From Bacteroidales bacterium (GTDB lineage: Bacteria; Bacteroidota; Bacteroidia; Bacteroidales; UBA932): a stretch of DNA of 64,000 nt. The stretch is from NCBI GenBank assembly GCA_017428945.1, contig JAFRPW010000024.1:116084-180083 (forward strand), read 5' to 3'. A model generated the notes under the pieces. That model was not told where the DNA came from and did no database searches. It saw only the letters and a program-made list of their open reading frames with translations. Positions 40,060 to 47,497 of the stretch are shown piece by piece (position 1 is the first letter of the stretch; every line of letters begins with the position of its first letter). Made by a program: the position numbers and the translations under genes.

Positions 40060-40509
40060 ATGCTAAAAATCGGAGACATAATGCCCTCATTCGAGGTTCT
40101 GGACCAGGACGGCAATATCGTCAGGTCCGGGGACTTCATCGGCAAAGGCAAAAAGACCATCATTTATTTCTATCCCAAGGACAATACCTCCGGGTGCACG
40201 GCGGAAGCGTGCTCATTCAGAGATAATTACGCTGCTCTCACCGCCGCCGGCTACAATGTTGTGGGCGTGAGCAGGGACAGCGCCAAGTCCCACACCGGCT
40301 TCCGCGCAAAGTACCAGCTCCCGTTCCGGCTCCTTGCCGATACCTCTACGGAAATGCTCCAGGCCTTCGGCGCATGGGGAGAGAAGAAGATGTACGGCAA
40401 AACCACCATGGGCACCCTCCGCCGTACCTTCATCTTTTCCGAGGACGGTACCCTTGAGCGCATCATCGAGAAAGTAGACACCAAAAACGCTGCAGCGCAA
40501 ATACTATGA
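40060..40509 (+). CDS. bcp: Thiol peroxidase Bcp (peroxiredoxin)
   Basis: The 149-residue peroxiredoxin reduces hydroperoxides using thioredoxin-type donors. It has the peroxidatic Cys46 in the segment DNTSGCTAEAC with the resolving Cys51 five residues later, as in atypical 2-Cys Bcp enzymes, and VVGVSRDSAKSHTGFRAKYQ. The length fits the family. A near-consensus -7 (TATATTCG) lies about 20 bases upstream. Its stop overlaps the glycoside hydrolase start by four bases. Confidence 0.92.
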   Translation: MLKIGDIMPSFEVLDQDGNIVRSGDFIGKGKKTIIYFYPKDNTSGCTAEACSFRDNYAALTAAGYNVVGVSRDSAKSHTGFRAKYQLPFRLLADTSTEMLQAFGAWGEKKMYGKTTMGTLRRTFIFSEDGTLERIIEKVDTKNAAAQIL

Positions 40510-41486
40510 AAAAAGCTTTAATACTCCTCTGGCTTCTTGCCACGGCCTGCTCTTCCCAGAATGCATGGGTGAGCGTGAAAGGGAACAAATTCATCGACCC
40601 TCAGGGTAAAGAGCTAATCTTCCGTGGTTTATGCTTCTCTGATCCCGTGAAACTTATCCGCGACGGCCAGTGGACGGAACGGTACTTTGAGGAGGCCGCC
40701 TCCTGGGGCGCCAACGTGGTCCGGTTCGCCGTACATCCTACCAACCTCAATTCCCTGGGCTGGGAAGAGACCTTCAGCGCCATGGACCAGGGCATCGAAT
40801 GGGCAAAGAAGTACGGCATGTACGTGATTATGGACTGGCATTCCATCGGCAACCTCAAGGATGAGAAGTACACCTCTCCCATGTACGATACTACCTGGGA
40901 AGAGACCCTCAAGTTCTGGCGTACGGTGGCTTCGCGCTACAAGGATGAGCCTGCCGTGGCCCTGTACGAGATTTTCAACGAGCCCACCGTAACCATGCCG
41001 GACCTTGGCACCTGCACCTGGACGGAGTGGAAAGCCCTGCAGGAGAAGATTATCGACGAGATCCGCGCCATCAACCCCAACGCCGTGTGCCTCTGCGCCG
41101 GTTTCAACTGGGCCTATGACCTTACGCCCGTGGCGGCGGAGCCCATCGACAGACCCAATGTGGCGTATGTCTCGCACCCATATCCCATGAAGCGCGAGCA
41201 GCCCTGGGAAGACCAGTGGGAAAAAGACTTCGGCTTCGTGGCCGATACCTACCCGGTCATCTGCACGGAAATCGGCTATTGCCTTGCCGATGAGCCCGGC
41301 GCCCACATCCCCGTCATCTCCACCGACGTCTACGGAGAACATATCACCAGGTACTTCGAGAAGAAGGGCATTTCCTTCACCGTCTGGTGCTTCGACCCCC
41401 ACTGGGGCCCCATGCTCATATCCGACTGGGACTTCACCCCAACCACTCAGGGCAAATTCTTCAAGTCTTATCTGCAAGGAAAATAA
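40506..41486 (+). CDS. GH5-family glycoside hydrolase, lipoprotein
   Basis: The 326-residue product has a signal with lipobox ending at Cys15 (LLATACSS), so it should be anchored in a membrane facing the periplasm or cell surface. The clan GH-A barrel carries the acid/base Glu159 in EIFNEP and the nucleophile Glu255 in VICTEIGY, plus the YVSHPYP strand. GH5 enzymes cut beta-glucans or mannans; the precise substrate is unknown. It is translationally coupled to bcp, an unusual partnership, and followed after one base by a zinc-ribbon gene. Confidence 0.88.
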   Translation: MKKALILLWLLATACSSQNAWVSVKGNKFIDPQGKELIFRGLCFSDPVKLIRDGQWTERYFEEAASWGANVVRFAVHPTNLNSLGWEETFSAMDQGIEWAKKYGMYVIMDWHSIGNLKDEKYTSPMYDTTWEETLKFWRTVASRYKDEPAVALYEIFNEPTVTMPDLGTCTWTEWKALQEKIIDEIRAINPNAVCLCAGFNWAYDLTPVAAEPIDRPNVAYVSHPYPMKREQPWEDQWEKDFGFVADTYPVICTEIGYCLADEPGAHIPVISTDVYGEHITRYFEKKGISFTVWCFDPHWGPMLISDWDFTPTTQGKFFKSYLQGK

Positions 41487-41487
41487 T

Positions 41488-41757
41488 ATGGAACTCAAAT
41501 TTTGCCAGAGTTGCGGAATGCCGCTCACGGAACAGATGAAAGGCACTAATGCCGACGGAACCAAAAGCGAGGATTACTGCATCTATTGCTATAAGGACGG
41601 TGCATTCACCAAAGAATGCAGCATGGATGAAATGATTGACTTCTGCGCCCAGTTTGTGGACGAGGTCAACAAGAACATGCCCAAGCCCATGACTGCCGAT
41701 GAGTACAAGGCCATGATGCGCCAGTTCTTCCCGCAGCTCAAGCGCTGGAGGCAGTAG
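41488..41757 (+). CDS. Putative zinc-ribbon protein
   Basis: The 89-residue protein begins MELKFCQSCGMPL and has CIYCYKDGAFTKECSMDEMI, giving four cysteines in two C-x2-C pairs plus a trailing one, as in the family of small zinc-ribbon proteins often linked to AraC-like or methyltransferase domains. ATG 41488 follows the GH5 stop by one base, and the stop directly abuts the next start codon. Role unknown. Confidence 0.82.
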   Translation: MELKFCQSCGMPLTEQMKGTNADGTKSEDYCIYCYKDGAFTKECSMDEMIDFCAQFVDEVNKNMPKPMTADEYKAMMRQFFPQLKRWRQ

Positions 41758-42330
41758 ATGGAAGTAAGTCTTTTACTGGATATTTCTTACCGCGGGGAGC
41801 TCTACAGGTGGTATCAGGAAAACCACTTGAAAGTGAGTGACTTCTGGATCCGGGTGAATCGGGCCAATGCAGACTGTCCCGGAGTCATCCGTTACGTGGA
41901 CGCCGTTGAGGTGGCCCTCTGCTTCGGCTGGATAGACAGCACAATGAAGCGCATAGACGATGGCAAGGCCGTCCAGCATTTCACGCCCCGCCGGAGGGGC
42001 AGTAACTGGTGCGAGCAGAACCTGGTCCGATGCCGCCGCCTGGTTGCAACCGGTGAAATGACCGCCGCTGGCCTTGCAGTTGCCCCGGACCTGGATCCAT
42101 CGGCATTTGTCTATGAAAAATGGGTTCTGGATGCCCTGAAGGCCGATTCCCTTGCCTGGCAGAATTTCCAGTCCTTCCCGGAAAACTACCGCCGCATCAA
42201 AGTAGACCGCATCCAGCACTATTGGAATACCGCCCGGCAGGATTACGCCCTGAAGATGCTCTCCAAGTTCGTCCGGGACTGCCACGCCGGCATCCTCCAG
42301 TCCGGATGGAGTGATTTTGGCAGGCTTTAA
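41758..42330 (+). CDS. YdeI/OmpD-associated-family protein
   Basis: The 190-residue product matches this family: FWIRVNRANADCPGVIRYVD, then EVALCFGWIDSTMKRIDDGK, HFTPRRRGSNW and a helical tail. Members are linked with resistance to some peptides and stresses, but the biochemical role is not established. There is no gap to the zinc-ribbon gene, so bcp, GH5, zinc ribbon and this gene seem to form one operon. Confidence 0.82.
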   Translation: MEVSLLLDISYRGELYRWYQENHLKVSDFWIRVNRANADCPGVIRYVDAVEVALCFGWIDSTMKRIDDGKAVQHFTPRRRGSNWCEQNLVRCRRLVATGEMTAAGLAVAPDLDPSAFVYEKWVLDALKADSLAWQNFQSFPENYRRIKVDRIQHYWNTARQDYALKMLSKFVRDCHAGILQSGWSDFGRL

Positions 42331-42362
42331 CGCTACTACGGAAAAAATACGTAAATTCGCGT

Positions 42363-43406
42363 ATGATTAGAATGAAATACATGTTTGCTGCTTTACTGTC
42401 CCTCCTTGGGTGTTCCGGGAAGGGATACAAAGACCTGGATGTGGCAAGTTTTGAGGAAATTGCCGCCGGACCGGAGGTGGCGGTGCTGGATGTACGCACG
42501 GCCGACGAATATGCCGCAGGGCACCTTCAGTGGGCTTCCAATGTGGATTGGAATGCAGATGGCTTCATGGAGAAGGTATCGGCCCAATACCCCAAGGAGA
42601 CGCCTCTGGCGCTTTATTGCCGTAGCGGAAGACGCAGTGCCGATGCCGCCGCCAAACTCTCCAAAGCAGGTTATACGGTGTACAACCTGCTTGGCGGATA
42701 CATTGCATGGACGGAGGCAGGGAAGCCAGTGACCACATATACGGTAGAGACCTTCTTCACCGTTAGCGGTCTTCCCGTTGCCATCACTCTCATAAAGCAC
42801 GGCACATTGGCGCTTCGGTACAAAGCCCAGACCTTCCACATTGACCCTGTAGGCGGCTATGGAAAGCCCACTGACTATGCGGACGAGTTCCCCAAGGCCG
42901 ATTACATCATCGTCACCCATGAGCACGGCGACCACTTTGACCGGGAGGCAATTGCGGCTCTTACGGAAGATGGCCGTACCACTCTTATTACCAATGCCCG
43001 CTGCGCGGAAATACTTGGTTATGGGACGGTTATGGCAAATGGAGACAACCTTGCCCTACCCTGTGAAGTCTTTCTGCAGGCCGTCCCCGCATACAATTAC
43101 ACCGATGGCCGCACCATGTTCCACCCCAAGGGCCGCGACAATGGTTTTGTGCTCTCCATGGACGGCCTTCGCATCTACATCGCCGGAGACACGGAGGACA
43201 TCCCCGAAATGGCTAAGCTTAAGGGCATCGATGTTGCATTCCTTCCTGTGAATCAGCCATATACCATGACCGTGGACCAGTGCGTCCGCGCCGCCACTGT
43301 CATCGGCCCCAAGGTCCTGATTCCATACCACTTCTCCCAGACAGACCTGTCAGACCTCCCTAGAAGACTCCCCGGCATCGACGTCCGGTTAAGGGATATG
43401 CAATAG
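42363..43406 (+). CDS. Rhodanese-MBL fusion lipoprotein
   Basis: The 347-residue product has an N-terminal signal with lipobox ending at Cys17 (LLGC). It is followed by a rhodanese domain (about 25-120) with active-site Cys86 in LYCRSGRRSADAA, and an UlaG-like metallo-beta-lactamase domain (about 135-347) with THEHGDHFD, an aspartate in AGDTEDIPEM and a histidine in YHFSQTD. The order rhodanese-then-MBL is the reverse of the better known MBL-rhodanese persulfide dioxygenase fusions. It probably handles a sulfur or lactone compound in the periplasm; that is inference. Confidence 0.85.
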   Translation: MIRMKYMFAALLSLLGCSGKGYKDLDVASFEEIAAGPEVAVLDVRTADEYAAGHLQWASNVDWNADGFMEKVSAQYPKETPLALYCRSGRRSADAAAKLSKAGYTVYNLLGGYIAWTEAGKPVTTYTVETFFTVSGLPVAITLIKHGTLALRYKAQTFHIDPVGGYGKPTDYADEFPKADYIIVTHEHGDHFDREAIAALTEDGRTTLITNARCAEILGYGTVMANGDNLALPCEVFLQAVPAYNYTDGRTMFHPKGRDNGFVLSMDGLRIYIAGDTEDIPEMAKLKGIDVAFLPVNQPYTMTVDQCVRAATVIGPKVLIPYHFSQTDLSDLPRRLPGIDVRLRDMQ

Positions 43407-43459
43407 CGCCCTCGCAGTGCCGCCTTGTGATGCGCCCTCCGGCGTCGGTGCCCCAAACC

Positions 43460-43546
43460 GCACCTAGCGGTCCAATCACTGTACCCCTACGTTCAAAATA
43501 GCCCTTATTTGCACTTGGCGGTCCAATCTCTGGACCGCCAGGTGCA
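43460..43546. repeat. REP-like double hairpin upstream of RAYT 1
   Basis: A degenerate first hairpin (TAGCGGTCC to GTACCCCTA, 43465-43489) is joined by GTTCAAAATAGCCCTTATTT to a strong second one, TGGCGGTCC/GGACCGCCA (43516-43524 with 43532-43540) flanked by GCAC/GTGC. A matching unit lies downstream of the transposase gene at 44544-44634. Confidence 0.85.
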
Positions 43547-43570
43547 TTTTCATATGTATATTTTTCCACA

Positions 43571-43631
43571 TTTCCAAATTTTGGAAAGGCTTTCCAAAAA
43601 TTGGGGGAGTGTGGCGGGAGGGGTATCTTTG
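43571..43631 (+). promoter_or_regulatory. Palindromic motif copy 5 with promoter for RAYT 1
   Basis: TTTCCAAATT, palindrome TTGGAAAGGCTTTCCAA (43581-43597), -33 ATTG (43600-43603), 20 bases, -7 TATCTTTG (43624-43631). The start codon is 20 bases after the -7 box. Confidence 0.75.
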
Positions 43632-43650
43632 TGGAAAAAAGAAACTGTTT

Positions 43651-44520
43651 ATGAAAAAGTTATGGCTTGTTACAACGAATCATCTGGAGGACGGATTATG
43701 GTTCAGAGACGATGAAGACTTCAAAGTGGGGATGACCCATGTGGCAATTGGAGCACAGGGGGGCGTAGTGATTGTTCTGGCTTTTATCCTGATGTCTAAC
43801 CATGTTCACTTTGTGCTATATGGTACAAGGAAAGAGGTAGAGGATTTTATGGTTGCGCTGAAGCAGCGTTATTCTCTGTACTTGAGCAAGAAGTATGGTG
43901 AAAGGGATTTCTTGAGGCGCAATCATGTGGATTACAAGCTTATTCCTTCAGATGATGAAGCCCTTGAATGGGCGATAGCGTATGTTCAGATGAACTGTGT
44001 GGCAGCTAATATCTGCTCTCATCCCAGCCAGTATCCCTGGGGAACCGGGAATGTGTTCTTCAATGCATCAAAATCCATGGGCAGAAGCATAGGAAGCATG
44101 TCAGGAAGGGAGTGCAAACGCCTTCTGCATACCAGCAGCAAAAATCTTCCTGAAGAATGGGTAGTAAGTGATGATGGTTATATCCTTCCGGAGAATTATG
44201 TGGCTGTCAAGACTGTGGAATCTTGTTATCGGCATGCCAAGCGAATGAATTACTTCTTAAGGAACTCATCCAAAGCTCGCCGGCGTATGGATACAGCAGA
44301 TGACAAACTACCGTCTTTCCGTGATCAGACCATCCTTGCGGCACTTCCGGACCTTTGTCAAAGTATGTTTGGTAAAGAGGCATTTGGAGTGCTGACACCC
44401 TCAGAGCAAATAGAGTTCGTCCATCAGGTCCGTTTCCGTTTCAGCGCGAATGTGAATCAGGTCGCACGTGTTTGCGGAATCTCTTACGAACAGGCTGCGA
44501 GACTGATGGATTCGGCGTAA
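43651..44520 (+). CDS. REP-associated tyrosine transposase (RAYT), copy 1
   Basis: The 289-residue product has a Y1_Tnp domain: HLEDGLWFRDDEDF, the HUH metal motif in LMSNHVHFVLYG (about 53-64), and a tyrosine-bearing helix QRYSLYLSKKYG with the catalytic Tyr. The C-terminal half ends in a helix-turn-helix (NQVARVCGISYEQAARLMDS). RAYTs are single-copy domesticated transposases thought to mobilise REP hairpins; here such hairpins lie on both sides. ATG 43651 matches the promoter. It is paralogous to the gene at 49550. Confidence 0.88.
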   Translation: MKKLWLVTTNHLEDGLWFRDDEDFKVGMTHVAIGAQGGVVIVLAFILMSNHVHFVLYGTRKEVEDFMVALKQRYSLYLSKKYGERDFLRRNHVDYKLIPSDDEALEWAIAYVQMNCVAANICSHPSQYPWGTGNVFFNASKSMGRSIGSMSGRECKRLLHTSSKNLPEEWVVSDDGYILPENYVAVKTVESCYRHAKRMNYFLRNSSKARRRMDTADDKLPSFRDQTILAALPDLCQSMFGKEAFGVLTPSEQIEFVHQVRFRFSANVNQVARVCGISYEQAARLMDSA

Positions 44521-44543
44521 GCCAAGCGCGTTGAAGCCCCTTC

Positions 44544-44634
44544 AAGTGCGCTTAGGGGGCCAAAAGATGGACCGCTAAGTTCAAAAAAGGCCATTATTGC
44601 ACTTGGGGGTCCAATCTCTGGACCGCTAGGTGCA
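44544..44634. repeat. REP-like double hairpin downstream of RAYT 1
   Basis: The unit repeats the order found at 43460: a degenerate hairpin (CTTAGGGGGCC to GGACCGCTAAG), the spacer GTTCAAAAAAGGCCATTATT, then TGGGGGTCC with GGACCGCTA flanked by GCAC/GTGC. The second stem has mismatches. Together with the upstream unit it brackets the transposase gene like a BIME pair. Confidence 0.85.
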
Positions 44635-44682
44635 CCAGAGGCTCTGACAGCCACACCAAAGCCGCGCAACTCCCCAAAAAGA

Positions 44683-44713
44683 CTTGTATTAATACCATAC
44701 AATTGTTAACTTT
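44683..44713 (+). promoter_or_regulatory. Promoter for the CDF-GT4-ZIP operon
   Basis: CTTG (44683-44686), 19 bases, TAACTTTG (44706-44713). The GTG start codon at 44719 begins six bases after the -7 box, which predicts a leaderless transcript. Confidence 0.65.
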
Positions 44714-44718
44714 GAACT

Positions 44719-45603
44719 GTGAAACGTGAAGACGAAATAGCTAAAGTTACCCTTGCGGGGAGCGTTGTGAACCTGCTGCTGGTGGGGCTGAAGGCCGTGG
44801 CAGGGGTGGCGGGGCACAGTGCCGCCATGGTGTCGGACGCGGTGCATTCGCTGTCGGATTTTGTGACGGATATTGTGGTACTTGTGTTTGTGAGGGTGTC
44901 GGCACGTCCGCAGGATGAGGGGCATGACTACGGCCACGGTAAGTTTGAGACGCTGGCGACGCTTCTTATCGGCCTGGCACTGGCCGGGGCTGCGGTGGGC
45001 ATTGTTGTGAACGGAGCAACCAAGCTTGCGCACTGGCTGCAGGGGGAGGACCTTCCAAGCCCCGGCAAGATTGCCCTCTGGGCGGCGCTGGCCTCAATCA
45101 TCGTAAAAGAACTCCTTTTCCAATACACCCGCATCAAGGGCCGCAAACTCAATTCACCTGCACTGGAGGCCAATGCCTGGCATCACAGGTCCGATGCCCT
45201 GAGCTCCATAGGGGCGGCAATCGGCATAGGAGGGGCAATAATCCTGGGTGAGAGGTGGACGGTGCTTGACCCTCTGGCGTCAATTGTGGTTGGCGCAATG
45301 CTTGTGAAAGTGGCCTGGGACCTGCTGGGACCCTCATTCGGGGAACTCACGGAGAGTTCACTTCCGGCAGATACGGAGCAGGAAATGCTGCAGCTAATCA
45401 GCGAAGTAGAGGGCGTTGAAGACCCTCATAACCTCAGGACGCGCCGTATAGGCAGCCACATCGCCGCGGAGGTGCACATCCGCCTGGATGGCAGTCAGAC
45501 CCTGGAAAGCGCCCATGAAAAAGCGTCGCAGGTGGAAAGGCGCTTCAAGGAACGCTTCGGCAAGGAGTCCCACATTATCATTCATATGGAACCCAAGAAA
45601 TGA
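44719..45603 (+). CDS. Cation diffusion facilitator (Zn2+/Fe2+/Mn2+ exporter)
   Basis: The 294-residue transporter has six hydrophobic segments. Metal residues appear in MVSDAVHSLSDFVTD (Asp40, His43, Asp47), the paired site in AWHHRSDALSS (about 154-160), an Arg/Gly-His loop YGHGKFETLA, and a C-terminal cytoplasmic ferredoxin-like domain. CDF proteins export divalent metals using the proton gradient. The start is GTG at 44719, with no nearby ATG. It overlaps the glycosyltransferase gene by four bases. Confidence 0.92.
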   Translation: MKREDEIAKVTLAGSVVNLLLVGLKAVAGVAGHSAAMVSDAVHSLSDFVTDIVVLVFVRVSARPQDEGHDYGHGKFETLATLLIGLALAGAAVGIVVNGATKLAHWLQGEDLPSPGKIALWAALASIIVKELLFQYTRIKGRKLNSPALEANAWHHRSDALSSIGAAIGIGGAIILGERWTVLDPLASIVVGAMLVKVAWDLLGPSFGELTESSLPADTEQEMLQLISEVEGVEDPHNLRTRRIGSHIAAEVHIRLDGSQTLESAHEKASQVERRFKERFGKESHIIIHMEPKK

Positions 45604-46748
45604 AAGTAGGATTATTCATAGACACCTGGTATCCGATGGTGGACGGTGTCATTAAGGTAGTGGACAATTACGCCCGCCGTCTGGTGAATTACTGCGACGT
45701 GGTGGTCTTTTGCCCGGAGACCCGCGGTTACAAGAAAGAGGACGATGAAAAACTGCCCTACAAGGTGCTTAGGTGCCACTCACTGCCTCTTCTTAACTAC
45801 GATTACGACATTCCCACACCGGCGCTGGACCCCCTATTTGAAGCCCAGCTTATAAAAAGCGGGATAGACATGGTGCATATCCATTCTCCGTTTGCAGTGG
45901 GCCTTGCCGGCGTGCTCTATGCCAAACTTCACAGGCTTCCCGTAGTGGCAACCCTTCATTCCCAGTACAAGCAGGACTTTGAAAAGCCGCTTAAGATAAA
46001 GCCCGCACTTGACGTTGCCATGCGCGCCATAATGCGTGTTTTCAACGCCTGCGACGAGTGCTGGGCCGTGAACTCCGGCATCAAGGAGCTTTACCAGACC
46101 GATTACGGCCTCACCGCCCCCTGCAAGGTACGCCTCAATGCCACGGACCATAAGCCCGTGGAGGACCCCGCAGAAGCCGCCAGAATTGTCAATGAAACCT
46201 ATGGCGTCCCCGCCGATGCCACCGTCTTCCTCTTCGTGGGCCGCATAGACTTTATCAAGAACATAGACTTCACCGTCCGTTCCCTTGCCCGCGCCAAAGA
46301 GCTGGGTCTCAGGAATTTCCGTATGCTATTTGCAGGAAAGGGGCACGATGAAGACCGCCTGGCTGCCCTGGTCCAGGAGCTCGGCCTAACGGAGGAGGTG
46401 ATAATGTGCGGCCTCACCCAAAAGGACATGCTCCAGAACCTCTATTCCCGCGCGAAGCTGTTCCTTTTCCCGTCCCTGTACGATGCCAATTCGCTGGTCC
46501 AGATAGAGGCCGCCTGTCAGGGAACCCCCACCGTTTTCCTGGAAGGCGCCCGCACCGCCGCCACCGTTACGCCTGGCGTGAACGCGTATGTATCGGCCCC
46601 GGGAGAGGAGAATTTTGCCCGCCTTCTTCTGGACATCATGGCCAGGCCCGATGAATACGCCCGCATATCCGCCGCCGCCAGAAAGGACCTCTACCTGAAC
46701 TGGGACGACGTCGTCCGCGAAGTTTATGCCGATTATTGCAAGTTATGA
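45600..46748 (+). CDS. GT4-family glycosyltransferase
   Basis: The 382-residue GT-B enzyme begins MKVGLFIDTWYPMVDGVIKV, the usual acceptor-side loop of family 4 enzymes such as diacylglycerol glycosyltransferases. It has HIHSPFAVGLAG, VATLHSQYKQDF and the donor-side FVGRIDFIKNID, LFAGKGHDED and the E-x7-E region near PSLYDANSLVQIEAACQGTP. It likely glycosylates a membrane lipid or polyprenyl-linked sugar at the inner membrane. The four-base overlaps on both sides place it firmly between the CDF and ZIP genes. Confidence 0.9.
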   Translation: MKVGLFIDTWYPMVDGVIKVVDNYARRLVNYCDVVVFCPETRGYKKEDDEKLPYKVLRCHSLPLLNYDYDIPTPALDPLFEAQLIKSGIDMVHIHSPFAVGLAGVLYAKLHRLPVVATLHSQYKQDFEKPLKIKPALDVAMRAIMRVFNACDECWAVNSGIKELYQTDYGLTAPCKVRLNATDHKPVEDPAEAARIVNETYGVPADATVFLFVGRIDFIKNIDFTVRSLARAKELGLRNFRMLFAGKGHDEDRLAALVQELGLTEEVIMCGLTQKDMLQNLYSRAKLFLFPSLYDANSLVQIEAACQGTPTVFLEGARTAATVTPGVNAYVSAPGEENFARLLLDIMARPDEYARISAAARKDLYLNWDDVVREVYADYCKL

Positions 46749-47497
46749 ACCCAGTATTTACAGCCCTGATGATTCCTTTCCTGGGGACGGCCCTGGGGTC
46801 GGCATTCGTGTTCTTTATGAAGCGGGATATGCCGCCCGTTGTGCAGAAGATTCTGCTGGGCTTCGCCTCCGGCGTGATGGTGGCGGCATCCGTATGGTCA
46901 CTGCTGATTCCGTCCATGGAGATGGGGTCCGTGGTTGCGCCTACAATCGGCCTTCTGGCTGGCTTCGCCTTCCTCCTGCTCATAGACTATATTACCCCGC
47001 ACATACACCCCGCAGGCGGACCTGAAGGCCCTAAGAGCCGGCTTTCCCGTACCGCCAAGCTGGCCCTTGCCGTCACCATCCACAATTTCCCGGAGGGTAT
47101 GGCCGTTGGCGTTGCAATTGCCGGAGCACTTACTGCCGATTTCAATATGGCCGGCGCCCTTGCGCTTTCCCTTGGCATCGCCATCCAGAATGTGCCGGAA
47201 GGGGCCATCATCTCCATGCCCCTGAGGGCGGAGGGTAATTCCCGATGGAGGGCCTTCGGGATTGGTGCTCTGAGCGGAATTGTGGAACCTCTGGGCGGTG
47301 CGCTGGTGCTGCTGCTGGCAACGGCGGTGCTGGGCATCATGCCCTTCATGCTGGCCTTCGCCTCCGGAGCCATGCTTTATGTTGTGGTAGAGGAACTGGT
47401 CCCTGAGTACTCCCAGGGCAAACATTCAAACATAGGCACCGTGGGTTTTGCGCTTGGCTTTGCCCTTATGATGGTGCTGGACGTAGTATTGGGATAA
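46745..47497 (+). CDS. ZIP-family divalent metal transporter
   Basis: The 250-residue protein has about eight hydrophobic segments and the ZIP motifs AVTIHNFPEGMAVGVA (TM4) and GIAIQNVPEGAIISM (TM5), with a histidine/proline loop YITPHIHPAGGP. ZIP proteins normally bring zinc or other divalent metals into the cytosol. ATG 46745 overlaps the glycosyltransferase stop by four bases. Finding an importer and a CDF exporter in one operon with a glycosyltransferase is unusual. Confidence 0.9.
   Translation: MNPVFTALMIPFLGTALGSAFVFFMKRDMPPVVQKILLGFASGVMVAASVWSLLIPSMEMGSVVAPTIGLLAGFAFLLLIDYITPHIHPAGGPEGPKSRLSRTAKLALAVTIHNFPEGMAVGVAIAGALTADFNMAGALALSLGIAIQNVPEGAIISMPLRAEGNSRWRAFGIGALSGIVEPLGGALVLLLATAVLGIMPFMLAFASGAMLYVVVEELVPEYSQGKHSNIGTVGFALGFALMMVLDVVLG

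Noticed and set aside
40629-41564. 311-codon minus-strand frame opposite the GH5 gene
   Set aside because: Shadow of a gene with full catalytic motifs on the plus strand.
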